Shown one piece after another: positions 21,867 through 34,700 of a stretch of 64,000 bases of DNA. A program made the translations under genes and the position numbers. Under the pieces are notes generated by a model. That model made no database searches. It was not told the DNA's origin and saw only the letters and a list, made by a program, of their open reading frames with translations. This DNA is from Endocalyx cinctus (Eukaryota > Ascomycota > Sordariomycetes > Amphisphaeriales > Apiosporaceae). Where the stretch lies: the NCBI GenBank assembly GCA_001600455.1, contig BCKC01000004.1:2902915-2966914 (forward strand), written 5' to 3'. Positions within the stretch are counted from its first letter, which is position 1; each line of letters begins with the position of its first letter.

Positions 21867-24800
21867 TCAACCTGTGAACTTATAGGCAAAGGGATGATCA
21901 CAATCTCCAGTGAAGTTGACTTCCACAGTGCATTGGACATTCTCGACAATAGTGACGCAAGGATACATCTTGTGGTGAATAATCTCCGCTTGTAACCTTG
22001 CTACGCCTTAGTGTTAGCCTTGTTAATCACTTAGACCAGTGAGTTCTTCAAGTTAATGGATTTTTCTTACCAAAAACTTTGCCATCGCGGGTGAAGAAAA
22101 ATTCCTCATTCTCCCAGTCAATCCCGAGACCCACGGTGGTGCCTGCTCCGAAGGGACCTGCTTCCGCTGGTACCAAGTTACCCTCGTCGATTGAACGATC
22201 TACACCTAAGTATATTCGACCATCGTCGCCATGATAGCCTATGGAGGTGCGTAAATACATCCAGCCAGGGCAGGCGTTATCTAGAAATACGAATTCGCCG
22301 ACAAGACCAATCGCCACAAAAGCCTCAGATTGCTCCTGCGGCTCCTCGCACGAAACTGTTATTTCAAAATACGAGAGGCCCTGGTTACGAATCGGAAACG
22401 GATGGTCGGCGCGTGCCGATACGTGTGTCTTGTCTAAATTTTTACATTAGATGAAGAATAGCTTAAAATACTCTGCGGGAAACCCACGCTTAATTTTTGT
22501 GCTGAAAACTGTGTTCGTTATATCCACCCCTGCAGCATCATCTTCAGGATTCCACTTATCTGGAATGATAAGTCGAGATGGCGTCAACGTATCGCCTGTT
22601 GGCGTCTTGAGAGACTCTAGCACCCCATCAAATGAGTAGCGACCTGCCAATTGATATCGAATCTGGTCGAGACTCCAGCCGTCATCGTCCTGTATCTCCG
22701 AAGATGCAGCCCACAGGTCTTTGTACCGGTCGACCTCGTCGACGAGACCTAACTCGAGACAATAGCGGAACACGCAAAACCCTTGTTTAGGGGATAATGC
22801 AACTGAGTCTATCCCTTCCAGGAGTCGGTGGATACTCTGGCGAGTCATATCCAATCTAACCCAATAATTTCCTTCTCCGACAGCCGCGGCGAGCGCTCGT
22901 ATCTTATGGTCTAGAGTCCAGATCTCATTACCCTCGCTGGAATTGTACTTCATTAAATACTCAAGAATTGACGTATTCGAGCTTTGTGCAGCAAGTTCCA
23001 GGGTATTTGACTTAAGGCCCTCCTTAGCAGCGTTCGGGTCATTCTCCAATAAGAATATGGCCAGTTCTGGCGCCAACTGGACAGCCTTTTCGAAGGGTGT
23101 CTCCTCACTGTTATTTCCTAGGTTTGCGTTCGCGCCGTAGTTAATTAGGAGGCGTATATAGTTGACATCTCTATTGCGCAGTACACCGTAATGCAAGGGT
23201 GTATTGCCATTTTGGTCTCCAGTATTTATATTACTGCTATCTCGACCTAGAAGACTGCGCATGAGGTCGATATTGGAATTTTCCGTGGCGATGTGCAGTG
23301 CTGTTAGGCCATCCTCAGTACGGTAGCAGATATCCCCCCCTCGCTCTATCATCAGGTTTACGCAGTCTAAATCCCCCCAAGCGACCGCAAGCATTAATGG
23401 GGTCAAGCCTCTTTCCGCCTTAATCGTCAAGTCAGGCCAGGCGTTTAGGAGAGCAGTGGAAATGGCGACGTTGTCCGCACTAGCATGGATGGGGTAGTAT
23501 CCGAATTTGTCCGGCATTTTAGGCGATGCGCCTTTAAGTAATAAGAGTTCTACAAACTCTGTTTTACGGTTACGAGCCGACAAAAAAAGTGGTGTTCTCC
23601 CGAGAGTGTTTTCGACTTCAAGTAGTGAGTACCCTTCTGGTAGTTCTAGTAACCTTTGAAGCACATCAATATTGACTTCCGAAGGGTGTTGTAGGGCCGC
23701 TTGAGCTAGAACTGTGTTGCCTTCACTATCCCTTAGGCTTATGTCCGGGCCCATTTCAAGTATCACGTTGAGTGTCTCGAGGTTTCCACAGCGTGTGGCT
23801 AGGTGAAGGGCTGTTTGACCTTTAGAGTCAACGAGATCTAGTAGCCTCGCATTCTCTTCGAGTACCACCTTGACTATATCCAACTGCTTGTTCTCCACCG
23901 CTATATGCAGGATTGTCTTTCCTTCATCATCCGTATTGTCTGTTCGGACGCCTTTATCTAATAAGAGCTTGACAAGGTCAAGCTGCCCAGCAGCGGCGAC
24001 TAAATTGAGTAGAGTTCCTTCTCTAACCACAGCATCCAAATCGACAATATAACACCGTACCATCTGAGTAGTATCAGTTTGATCGATAGTATAAGGTCCT
24101 GTTTCTCCGTCCGAATTATTTGCTGTGGGAAGCATACGTAGCATTGTACGAAGGGCATCAAACTTTGTCTGCTTCGCGGCATAGATCAACGGAGAAACTC
24201 GAGGTTCGCCTTCCATAATTGAATCTAAAGATAGAAAGCATAACCAAATGTTCTTCAATATAAGGTTGTTTCCCACATCTATAGCGCATTGAAGAGGAGT
24301 GAGTCCATTTTCATCGACCGCTTGCACGTTGGCACCAGACTCGAGAAGCAGCTTTACAGAAGCGGACTCTTTGGTCTGTACGGCACGATGTAAACATGTT
24401 TGTTCATTGAAGTCTTTGGAATCCAAATCGATTTCGATTTCAGACTTGATCAAGACAGATACAATATCTGGAAATGGAGCTGCTAGGTGTAGCGCAGTTT
24501 CCTTCAGGACATTCTTAGCATTGATATCGACATTGTATCTGAGCAAGTCCTTGACCATGTTAACGAGACCTAGTTTAGCCGCCTGGTGTAAAGGAGTGTA
24601 TCTGTTGGGATTTGATACATTGGGGTCCGCTTTGTTCTCCAGCAGTAACTGAACCATATCAAGGTGTTTTCCTGTAATGGCTAGGAGAAGAGGGGATTCA
24701 CTATCGGCATTTTTGGTATTTATGTTTACTTTATACAGCAGTAAAATCCGGGCGATCTCGGTATAACCTTTTGATGACGCAATAGTCATTAGAGTCTTTC

Positions 24801-27800
24801 CGTTGTTGGATTCTTGAATTGGTATTTGTCGGCTAGAACAACCCATCTCCTGTAGTAGGTGCACAACAATTACAAGCTGACCAAAGTGAACAGCTTGGAA
24901 AAGCAACCTGTTGTATTCATCAAGATCTTCCTCTTTACGCTCCTCTTGATCACTGTTGATGTTGCTTCCGGAATCAGTCTTATGCTGAGTAACGGGATAT
25001 TTCCGAAGAGCTTTCACAACGCCCAAGTGACCGGCAGATATAGCAAGACCCATGGCTTTATTACCGTCTAAGCCACTAAATCCAATATCGTTATCTTTGG
25101 CAAATCCAGAAAGGAACTCGACTACGATAGAATGACCAAACTTGGCTGCAATATGAAAAGCATATTTGAGGCTATCGAAGTTCTTAGACCTCAAGTCTGG
25201 CACATTTTGGACCATGGATTCAACCATTTTGACTAGACCAAGCTGGCATGCAAGAGACAATGGCGTTTCCCCGTCAGATCCGGCCGCACAAGGGTTTGCT
25301 TGAGCCTTGAGAAGTATCTTGGCAATCTCATTGTTTCCTACAACAGCATAGTGTAATGCTGTCTTCCCGTCGCGGTCGGATATGGCGACATCTGCATGTT
25401 TTTGACATAGATAGTCAACGAGGTCCCGATGTCCGTACTTAGTTGCAATTATGATGGCAGTTTGCCCACTTTTGTCCTGGGAGTTGATAGAATACCCTGG
25501 CTCCGCGGCGACATACTCAAATATCTTCTCTACACCACCAACAGCTGCTGCATGGATGGTGGAACTCATCTCAGAATCGACTTGATTAATTAGGATGCCG
25601 TTGCTTTTGAGAAGTTCTATAACAGCCAAATTTCCAGCTGCTGCTGCTTTCTGGACTGCCATTGACCCGAGGCGTCTGTTCTCCTCCAGGTCATCACCAT
25701 GGTTGATGAGAAGTTCCATGACACCGCAGTTGTTGGTACAAGCCGCCATTAGGAAGGCAGAAGAGCCTGGCGGATTCTTGCTCAGCAATAAACCGATAAC
25801 ATCCTCGTGACCATTTCTAACCGCCAAGGCCAGTGCCGACTCTAGGACCTCTGGTTGAAGAGGCAGATGGGGAGAATTTACAATCAACTTGACTACCGTA
25901 GTGAGGCCAAGTTCGCTAGCTATTTCGATGGGGCCCATGCTGCGGTGTTTTTCACTCGGAGTATTGTGTTGCGTCTCAACGGCATCATTTCGCAGTTCAC
26001 TATGTTCGGGACTGGACTGGTCAGCCATGGTGCTAGGCTTGCTTTTAGACTCTTCTAGTCCATCGCATTCTCCGTTCAAAGCGCTCCATTTCGTGTCTGT
26101 CATATTTGCGCTGTCTTCAAAATTTGACATTGAGAATAGGCGATACCACTTTGGGCGTTTATCATCATCCATCAGGAATTCCAAAATGGTTCTATCCAAG
26201 TCCCATTCGACAGTTTGATTTTCTTCTTTCTCTGCTTCCACAAGTCGTTCACTCTCAAGACTGGTTACTGACTCATAGTGAAGCTTGTAATGGGAATGCC
26301 AGTTCTTAACGGCATAATCTAAGAAGCTTACTTCTCGTCGGTCCGCACTAGACTTGGCCAATCGCAAACTATATTGCGACAAGCAGAGCCCCCAATCTTT
26401 GGAAATCATGTGCGAAATATACTTCAGACACAGTATTGCTAGCTTATAATGATCTAGAAGCTTGAACTGTGCCATAGTATTGTCTCTTGTCAACTTTTCA
26501 GAAAGAAAGTCTCGAGTTGCTGTGCTATACAGGTGGACCACGTGAGAGTCGGTTCGCACTATGACGTCCAAGTACTTGTCCAAGTCATGTTGTAATATCC
26601 TAGAAACTCGGCGATCAAGCTGTTCGAGGTGTAAACCAACAACGCTCGTGTCGAAAGCAGCAGGGACGGACAGCTCATCTGGCCTGAGTGGCCTCACTGA
26701 GAGCATTACCCAGGATATGATATTGATTGACCAATTTAAAACCTCAGAACCCTCTTGTATCAAGGCTTTGATTCTGTCTCTTGTCATGTCATCCTCCGTT
26801 CGCGGACAAGTCCTTATGGCCAACTCTATCGAATCAAGGCTAGACAATGAGAAGCAGTTAAATAGGGCCGTAGTGTAGCGGCCAATATGCGAACCAGGCC
26901 CGGTGAAAGACCCAACAGCTGTTGTTATTTCGCTTTTGAAGGCTCGAAGTGCCGGCTTCCTTTGGAATAGAGCATTGAGTCGAACCTTGAGAAATCTCTC
27001 TTTGAGCTGTGCCGCTCCAAGAGTAAGATCAAGATGTTTGAATGGTTCACGGCGTAATTGGGGAACTGGACTCTCACTTGTCGTGAGAAAGATGTATTTC
27101 GAATGTTTGGAAGCTAAAAGGGCCTCAAGCTTCTCGAATGTTTTTCTTGTTTCCAAGCTCCAATGATCAAAGTTGTTGATAGATATGATAAACCCCCATT
27201 CGTTTGAGAAGAGAATGAGTCTGCTAAACAACTCCCACAGAACTTCGTTCGTCCATAGCCCTGTGTTGTGATGGTTAAGATATAGGTACAGGATATTATG
27301 GAATAAAGACGGCCTTTGGGATAGGATTTGATGAGCAATTATTTTAAGGATTTGGTTCTCTGTCAGGATGGAAGCATAAAATGACTGAGAAAAGAAGTCA
27401 ACTGTCAACGACCTCGAGAAATGTCGTTTTAGCTTTTGGACAATTAACTTCAATAATGTAGTTTTACCAGTGGCTGGCTTTCCAGTAATCTGGAAGCATC
27501 TGCTCTCAAAGCACGTCTTGACATCCAGATCGCGAATAGTCTCCGGATACATGTCGAGGTCGATGTCCGTATCTATCAGTTTGAGCGCTGGATTCTCGTG
27601 CATAATCCATCTTGAAGGCGCTATTGATTGATAATAGTCTAGGAACCGGGGCTCCAGGTATACGGTAGATGTGTTTCCTTTACTTTCCGTGCCTAGTAAT
27701 TATCCTAGGTTAATAATTGAAATGTAATTACAGGATTCCGTCCTGACAATCAACTTACCAGTAGGGCCAAGTAATTTAAAAGAGAAAAGCTCTTCTCTTA

Positions 27801-28969
27801 TATGAAGTGCGGTAATTTCTGTGCATTCGACGAATTTCCCTTCATCTTCATCGCCGAAGAGACAAGAGATGGTGGTGACTAATCTTGGATCATCGTTTAC
27901 CACATGACCAAGTACCTGTCAAAAAAAAAAAAAATCATGTTAAGTAACTTTGAGGTTATATGTTTGACTTGTTGTCTGGGAGCACTTACAGATCGAACCC
28001 AGTGAGTATCAGGCCAGTTCGTGACGTAGAATCTTGAAGCAGCACACAAAAAGTCAGACGAACTTTCTTGCAGCAAAACTGCGAGATCTGTGATCAACTT
28101 TCTCCGTCGGACATTGACAACGAGTCCAGAATCTTTTAGCAATTGGTCGACAATATCTTCCCATGTGTCTAGATTTGGTGCGTTGTTTGGGGTCGCTACG
28201 AAGACCTTAGAGAATGTCAATAAGATCCTCTCAATTGATTATAATCAAATACTAACTAGCTTAATTGTTTGATACGCAATCTCGTAGTATTTTGGCGTTC
28301 TATTGGCAATAACGATCGCCTATGTGAATCAAGGGTCGGCTGGTTAACACTCTATTTGAGACTATAATAACGTTGTGGCAGAGATGGTAAGAAAGTTGGA
28401 CTTTACCTGCTTTACAAGAAGACCCCCGATACCGTATCCAACGAGAATGACCCTGCGATTCCCACTCTTCGTGTTGTTAATTAAGTACTATTGTAAGACA
28501 ATTCGCGGAGGTGAATTAATGACATATGAAGACACTACATACTTGACTTTGTACTTTGTCAAGGAGTGCACAAGCTTCAGTATTGAAGTCTTCTGCCGAT
28601 CTGATATGTGCTCCATGATTGTTATGCGGCTTCCCAGCCGGAAAGTGAGCAAATTCCGGATCTGGGAAATTGGCGACCATGTCCGCGAATGGATGAAACT
28701 CAACCACCCGAGATTCGGGAATAAGGTGTCCTACAAGTCGATGCCATTTCGCAGGGGGTATAGTGTCGGTCACGCTTCGTATTGGGTCTTTCGTGCTATG
28801 GGTTTGCACCGGTGTTTCGTTGAATTCTCGAGGAAATTGGACAAGATATATGCTAATTACTTAGGTTAGCTCCGAATTTTGGTTGATAGATCTCCTCTTC
28901 TTACTCAAAGGTACCTTCTATATCCTCAGAACTGATACCTCCCATTTCTCCTTTGAAAGTGTCTCCCAT
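21867..28969 (-). CDS. NLR-like protein: alpha/beta-hydrolase-like, P-loop NTPase, ankyrin array, SPRY
   Basis: Minus-strand exons: 28969-28905, 28852-28543, 28487-28407, 28319-28257, 28205-27990, 27915-27759, 27692-22488, 22433-22071 and 22000-21867. All eight junctions keep frame, giving 2197 aa. Residues ~20-290 resemble the DUF676/SesB lipase-like domain: RVILVGYGIGGLLVKQAIVIA, then VFVATPNNAP. The expected nucleophile in GxSxG is Gly (GYGIG), and no HG oxyanion motif precedes it, so catalysis is doubtful. A P-loop GKPATGKTT near residue 368 and a hydrophobic strand FIISINNFDH (Walker B-like) mark a NACHT/STAND NTPase. More than twenty ankyrin repeats follow, up to about residue 1960. The last ~165 residues form a SPRY domain (RADHPFP, YFEITVS, IGYHGDDG, GTTVGLGIDWENEEFFFT, VEVNF). 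This layout is that of fungal NLR non-self sensors. The true start could lie in a further upstream exon. Confidence 0.88.
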
Positions 28970-29739
28970 CTCGATTTCAATATCGATATAGGTATAACAT
29001 AAATGTTTCTCTCGTCGATTCTAGTGGAATGGTGTCGTCAAGTACCATGATAGTTGAGATTTATTCCTCGGGTATGCCTAAGCTATTGGGAGAACGTGGG
29101 ACTAACTACTATGTACAGAGTACTTTACTTCACCTTTTCGCTATTCTTGATCAGTTAAAAGTAACCATGGGTGAAAGACAGTGAGGAATATACATAATGT
29201 AGACTAATCGATTTACTTCTTGTCTTTTCTTTTCTTTTTGTTCTTCGCACTGTTGTTACATACGCATATTATTAACAGCGAAAAAAAAATCACGATTCTA
29301 GTCGGGCCCCGAATTTGCACACCCGAACATATGCCCTCTAATATTTACAGAAAATAACGGTTCAAGGGAGAATACAGGGTAACTAGATTTATGCTGCAGG
29401 TAGATATGGTCTCCAAAATAAGCCGTAATATCGAAGTTCCCGTGGTATTTTAAGATGGTGTATTGCACGACTGCCTGTCAGCCTGTTCATGCAGGGATCA
29501 TCGAGAGCCCTTCATAAAATGAATGCTATCCAAATCCCGGGTCCTGTAGGCTCTGGTAAAAGACAAAGAGTCATACGCAGCACTTTCTCCTAATTGGGGG
29601 CGATTGCGGGAATATAGCTAAACGTACCGAAGGAATTTTCAGCCGCCTGCAGGCAATGCCAAGCTAATCAAATTCAGTCGTCGAAAAATCAATATGACAC
29701 ACAAGAGTGCAACCCCATGTTCCATCGGTGACTTAATGC
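28970..29739. other. Intergenic region between NLR and 317-aa gene
   Basis: Upstream region of the NLR gene and 3' flank of the next minus-strand gene. Apart from an A run near 29280, I see no gene or repeat. Confidence 0.45.
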
Positions 29740-30693
29740 TCACCCGCTTTCGCCCGCTTCTTCACTCATGCCATCACGGTTAGGCACAGTTTCCTTCCAA
29801 ACTCCATCCTGGTGCTGATAAGTCCTGATCGGATCGAGTTCCACCCATGCCTTGACATCGCCATATTTCTGTACCATGGCTGGGCTGGGTGTCTCCAATG
29901 ATGACACTGCCGTATCTTGCCACCCGTAGTAATTACTACCAGGTTTGAAATATACTGGGTCGGTTTTATGCTCCAATCCTCTGAGCTTCTTCCAGCCACT
30001 GACCCAAGAAAACTTCATGCCAGCCTCGGCTTTGACGTCAAAGTAGGCCCGAAAACCGTTACTACCTTCTTTTCGCCGGAGAAGAATTCCAGTGTGGATA
30101 ACTCTGACCACACCTGAGCTTCCATGCCGGCTTTCATTGAGTCTCAGAAATACACCGTTATCATTTCCCCTATCTTTCTTCAGTAGCCTCTTGGCCCCCG
30201 AAAATGTCGCGCGATCCACATACCCATACGACGTTTTCTTTGCCCATACTCCTTTCCCAGATCCTGTCGCAGGGCCTGATCCCACCTGTAGTTCGGTTTC
30301 TGCATTTTTGTTGGTCTCCACGTCCACCGTAGTCTGCATCCAAACGTGGGGTCCATTGGGCCAAATATCGAGCACTTCTGGGTCCTCGCTGCTGAGAGGG
30401 TCATCGAGATCCTCGAAATGGATGCTGACCTCAACATAGCGGAACCGTCGCCGATCATCGATACCTTCGAAGCGCATCTCGAGGCCAATGAAAGTCATGA
30501 AGTCGGGGCCATCGCAGTGTATTGCCTTCTCCAACGTAATTTGTATCAAGAAACCAGCCGTAGAATCATCTGTAATCTTCTTACGATTAGGCTCGTCGCC
30601 GTCGTTTAGAACATGAAAGTGTGCATCGCTTTTCTCAAGACTAAGTTGGATTGGAATGGAGAATCCAAGATTTCGTTGATTATTGGTGTCCAT
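29740..30693 (-). CDS. Unrecognised 317-aa protein in the NLR/subtilase island
   Basis: Intronless. The ATG at 30693 was chosen because the more upstream frame lacks ATG. I do not recognise a family. The sequence alternates hydrophobic and polar residues as in beta-rich proteins, e.g. FRYVEVSIHFED, VWMQTTVDVET, SSGVVRVIHTGILLRR and FRAYFDVKAEAGMKFSWVSGW. It has many Trp and Tyr residues, no signal peptide, no membrane segment and only one cysteine. Two internal stretches are Gly/Ser-rich (LQVGSGPATGSGKG). It sits head-to-head with the subtilase gene, about 1 kb apart, and behind the NLR gene, so shared regulation with the subtilase is possible but unproven. Confidence 0.7.
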   Translation of the reverse strand: MDTNNQRNLGFSIPIQLSLEKSDAHFHVLNDGDEPNRKKITDDSTAGFLIQITLEKAIHCDGPDFMTFIGLEMRFEGIDDRRRFRYVEVSIHFEDLDDPLSSEDPEVLDIWPNGPHVWMQTTVDVETNKNAETELQVGSGPATGSGKGVWAKKTSYGYVDRATFSGAKRLLKKDRGNDNGVFLRLNESRHGSSGVVRVIHTGILLRRKEGSNGFRAYFDVKAEAGMKFSWVSGWKKLRGLEHKTDPVYFKPGSNYYGWQDTAVSSLETPSPAMVQKYGDVKAWVELDPIRTYQHQDGVWKETVPNRDGMSEEAGESG

Positions 30694-31290
30694 GGTATTG
30701 TAACAGGGTGTTTTGCTCTGCGATTGACAGGACCTTGACAATATTCAATTATCATGGAAATATACTTCGAGAAAAATAACCAAATATGACAAATTATAAA
30801 AACAAAAAAAAAGCCAAAAGATTTACAATTTACTGGTCGATTTATAGGAAAGCCACCATCTCTTTACGGGTGTGCTCCAATATGTAACCACATAGAGAAA
30901 AGTGTTAATAGCAGCTCACCACACTTCTCGTCTTGCAGCCATCACGTCAGCTGTCTAACCTCATCGTTGCAACAGGAATTTTCACGCATAATTGTTCCTG
31001 CCAAGAGACGTAACACTTTTGTATAATTGATTGAGATTTCTCAATTAAGCCTCTAATTACCGTATTGAGTCAAACCGGTAATATTTTATCATTCTCACCT
31101 ATGCATCTACGCATTTTCCCCGCCCCGCTCCCTCTTCTTCTATTCCCCATCCATCTATGTCCCTCCTTTTCTTTTCTCTCCCGTTTTATTTTTTATCCTT
31201 CTGACGTTTTTCTTCATTTGAAGGATATAACCTAATAAAATATATCTCAATAATCCAACTGGATGATAGGAAATAGCAGATGGTACGCAA

Positions 31291-31351
31291 TACCCCGGTA
31301 AATTGTAATAGGCATAATATAATATCGTATCGTTCTATGCCTGGTAATTAC
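31291..31351 (+). repeat. 61-bp inverted repeat, left copy
   Basis: Pairs in inverted orientation with 41829-41889, with four differences. It begins TACCCCGGTAAATTG and ends CCTGGTAATTAC. Each copy can itself fold, through GGCATA and TATGCC words. Confidence 0.85.
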
Positions 31352-31442
31352 TTAAGAAAAATTACATTCGGGCTTTTTCTTTTTTTCTCACCAAATAATT
31401 TTTTTTCTTTTTTCACCTCCTTACTGTGAAGACTGTAAATTG

Positions 31443-31446
<4 letters not shown>

Positions 31447-31487
<41 letters not shown>

Positions 31488-31597
31488 ACGGCCTCCTTCC
31501 CTTCTTTTTTTTTTTTGTCCCCAAAAAATTTTTTTTTTTTTTTCCCCCCCCCACGTGAAAAAAGTTAAATTTTTTGCCCCCCCCCCCCCCCCCCCCC
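31447..31597. repeat. Homopolymer cluster (C39, T12, T15, C9, C21)
   Basis: Runs of 39 C, 12 T, 15 T, 9 C and 21 C follow within 150 bp. Such a series is unlike the rest of the window and could be partly a sequencing or consensus artefact. It creates spurious Gly- or Pro-rich open frames. Confidence 0.85.
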
Positions 31598-31715
31598 TTT
31601 CTGGTTGAGAAGTCTTCATGTCTCATGTCTATTGACATAGTTTCCTATCACTACCGCTCCGTCCAATAACGTCTAGCATAACCCAACAGAAGAAGTCCAA
31701 CCCATTCTTCAACTC

Positions 31716-34700
31716 ATGGAGAGTCTTCAACCCTTTCGCCGCTCTTCTCAGCATGAGCCTAACACATCCTTATACCGTACCCCATCTGCGTTCCCGGCAC
31801 AGGGTGGGTTAGAGTCAAAGAAACATGGTATGACTATTACTATGGAGTCTGGTACTGGTGTGGGCAGTCAATATCTATATAAAACAACCAAGACACAATT
31901 AGAGACTCAAGAAGCCGAGAGACAGAAACTTAGAGATATATCAAATCGACATGAAGATATTTCTGAAAGGCTGATTTACAAACCGACTAATGATATGGTT
32001 CCGGGGATATTTGATGACTATGATGCCTCTGTATTTTCATCCCAGGGGTATCACAATTCCACCCTTGTTGACTGTATCTTAAACGATCTATCGGACAAGG
32101 GGAAAGAAGATCCTGGTTTCATTCGGGATCCTCCAAAGTTAGTCCGCGAATTCATTCAATATCTAGTAATCCGATATCCTCAAGTTCTCTGCCAATCCAG
32201 AGATGAAGACACCAACACTCGGCTGCTTTGGAGATCACTCCAGAAGTGCAAACCTCTGGCATTTGACGTCATAAGTCTGGTTTTTCCAGATGAGGCCATC
32301 AAAGCCCTCGAGGAACCTTGCCCATACCAGACCTCAAACCGCTCCATCACGAGTGCCTGCGAATTGTCCCAATTCCCCATCTCTCCCGTCCTCCGAAACG
32401 AGTTTCGGAAGGCAGAAGGTAGATGCCTCCACGAACAGCTTGACCAGAAGAGATTTCAGGATTGGGCCACGCAATACAGGAGTACTATCTCCAAAGCACT
32501 TGAGTTGCCGAAAGCACACAAAGTAGGAGATAAAGTACGTGGTCAGACCTGGCTTCACCTAGCACTAGATGACGATACAGCATTCATGAAAACAACTACT
32601 GCTCCTGGAATAGAAGGATTCCACAAAAGTTTCCTAGCTCTCATTAAGTTATGCACAAACAAGGATCCACAGAAGACATTATTCAGGTCAGTCGACTCCG
32701 AGGACCGGCTGCCACTTCACAGTGCCATCAAACTGTTTGACGCCCATGACATCAAATACGCAAATTTGTTCGGAGTGATCAAAGCACTCGTGAATGGATA
32801 TCCGGAATCGATTAACGCTGTGACTAAAAAGGACAAGAAAACAAAAACACCTTATCAACTTCTGAAATCTCTAAGGAATATTGACGACGCAGAGCGCCTG
32901 AAGTCCATAGTTGATTTGGAGAAACTTCTGAAACGTGTCTGCATTGGAAGTAATAAGAAGAAAACAGAGAAGCAGAAATACTTGAATGACACGTTAGCCG
33001 AAGGCAAGCTAAACCTCCTCCCTTTTTGAATCAACCCCTCTTCTTCTTTTCACCTATTTTCTTGCAGTTAACTGACGTTACTTTAGCACTGGAGATTCAT
33101 CTCAATCTGTCCAATATTAGCGTACCTGCGAGGAAGTACATGAATACCCGAGCAGAGAAGATTAAGGCAAAGCTGGATAGCGTTCTGGAGTACGTCAGTC
33201 TACCGCAGTATCAGTTGGACGAAGGGAAGAGTTCAAAGGATGAGTTGAATCAGACCTCGAGAGAAAGGGTCAACGAAAAAGGTGGTGATATAGGCCAGGA
33301 ACGAAATCCGCACGCCTCAATATTCGAATGGCTAGGTGAGAACGGAGTGGAAAAGATCTTCCGGGTAACAGTAGAGGATCGTGATCCGACGATAATGCCA
33401 CACACAGATGAAGCGATTGAAAAGTGCGTGGCGCCTTTTCATGTGGAAATCTGGGACTGGAGAAAGCTGGACATCGCAACTGACACAATTCAAAAGGGTG
33501 CCGAGGAGGTGCAGGAACTTTATCTCTACTGGAGTGGGAATAAAGCAGTAATGCATAGCTGGGCGTGCGAGAGCGGCTTGATTAAGCTAAAGCTGGTAGG
33601 TCGACTCGGTCGATTTAAGTACTATACCACAAAGTACGAATACCTCATTATTTTTGCTCAAGCTAACCAGATTTTAGTTACGTTCGATTACAATCGTATT
33701 ACAGGATAAAGTGAGACAAGTACATTTTCATTTCATCATCTCTAATACTAACAACCTACCTGTAGATGCTAGAGACCGCTGAAGTGTGTCAGACTCTTTT
33801 TGATGATTTTAAGAAGAAATTCATCACGAGACGTCGAGATTTTTCTGAGAAGAACATCATCTTAAAGATGCCACAGGAGAAAAAAGATTCCTCGACGCGA
33901 GACGGTGAAACCGATGAGAAGGGCTCGAGCAATGACCATCTTGCATCCGAGTAAGTTTGCAACAACCCAAATTTCCAATTTGTCAACGTAAATTAGTTAT
34001 ATCTAACCTAGCGTGATGGAATAGACCAGTTTGGATCAAATCAATGAAACCAATTGTCGACATGCTCAAGGCTATCGTCGGTACCGTGCCGCGAGAAGAC
34101 GTGGTCAAGATCGCACTCATCGACCAGGGGCTAGATACCGAACACCCCGATGTTCTACCCATCGAGACGGGGGTGTCGCTTTATCACGGCGGTGGCGTGA
34201 ACTGGGATCCAAACTTTCGTGAATTTAACGATCGCCCCCCAAAACACGGGACTCAGATGGCCATTTGCATTCAAAAGATCTGCCCGATGGCCAGATTATA
34301 CGTTGTTCGTATGGACAACTCCGGTATTGGCAATCAGAATTTTACCATCGAGTCTGCAATCGAGGTATGGGCCTGCGAATTTTGCGTTCTAATCCCCTTA
34401 CCCCGGCGGTCCATTACGAACAAGCCCATATGCTAACTCAAACTTATCCTATCCCCCCCCTCGCAGTCTGTTAAATTGGCAAGGGACATGGGCGTAGATA
34501 TCATTTCCATGAGCTGGTCGTTCAAAGTCGACCAGACTTCCCCGGAGAAGTTGGCGGAATTCAAGAAGATGATCGGAGAGGCCCGAACACAGGATAACAT
34601 CCTGATGTTCTCTTCGCTTAACGACGCCGAGGACGTCAAGATAGACGAATACTGTCCGTGCAGCCTTTCGGACGTGTTCAAAATCGGCTCGGCGACTAAG

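Larger units (their letters stand above)
30694..31715. other. Divergent promoter region with repeat and homopolymer cluster
   Basis: Shared upstream region of the 317-aa gene (minus) and the subtilase gene (plus). It holds one copy of the 61-bp inverted repeat (31291-31351) and a dense cluster of C and T runs (31447-31597) that may include assembly errors. Confidence 0.55.

Noticed and set aside
28375..28869. 164-aa plus-strand frame
   Set aside because: Lies antisense to exons 2 and 3 of the NLR gene, whose spliced protein has recognisable domains.
31348..31638. Gly-rich and Pro-rich frames
   Set aside because: Produced only by the poly-C/poly-T runs.
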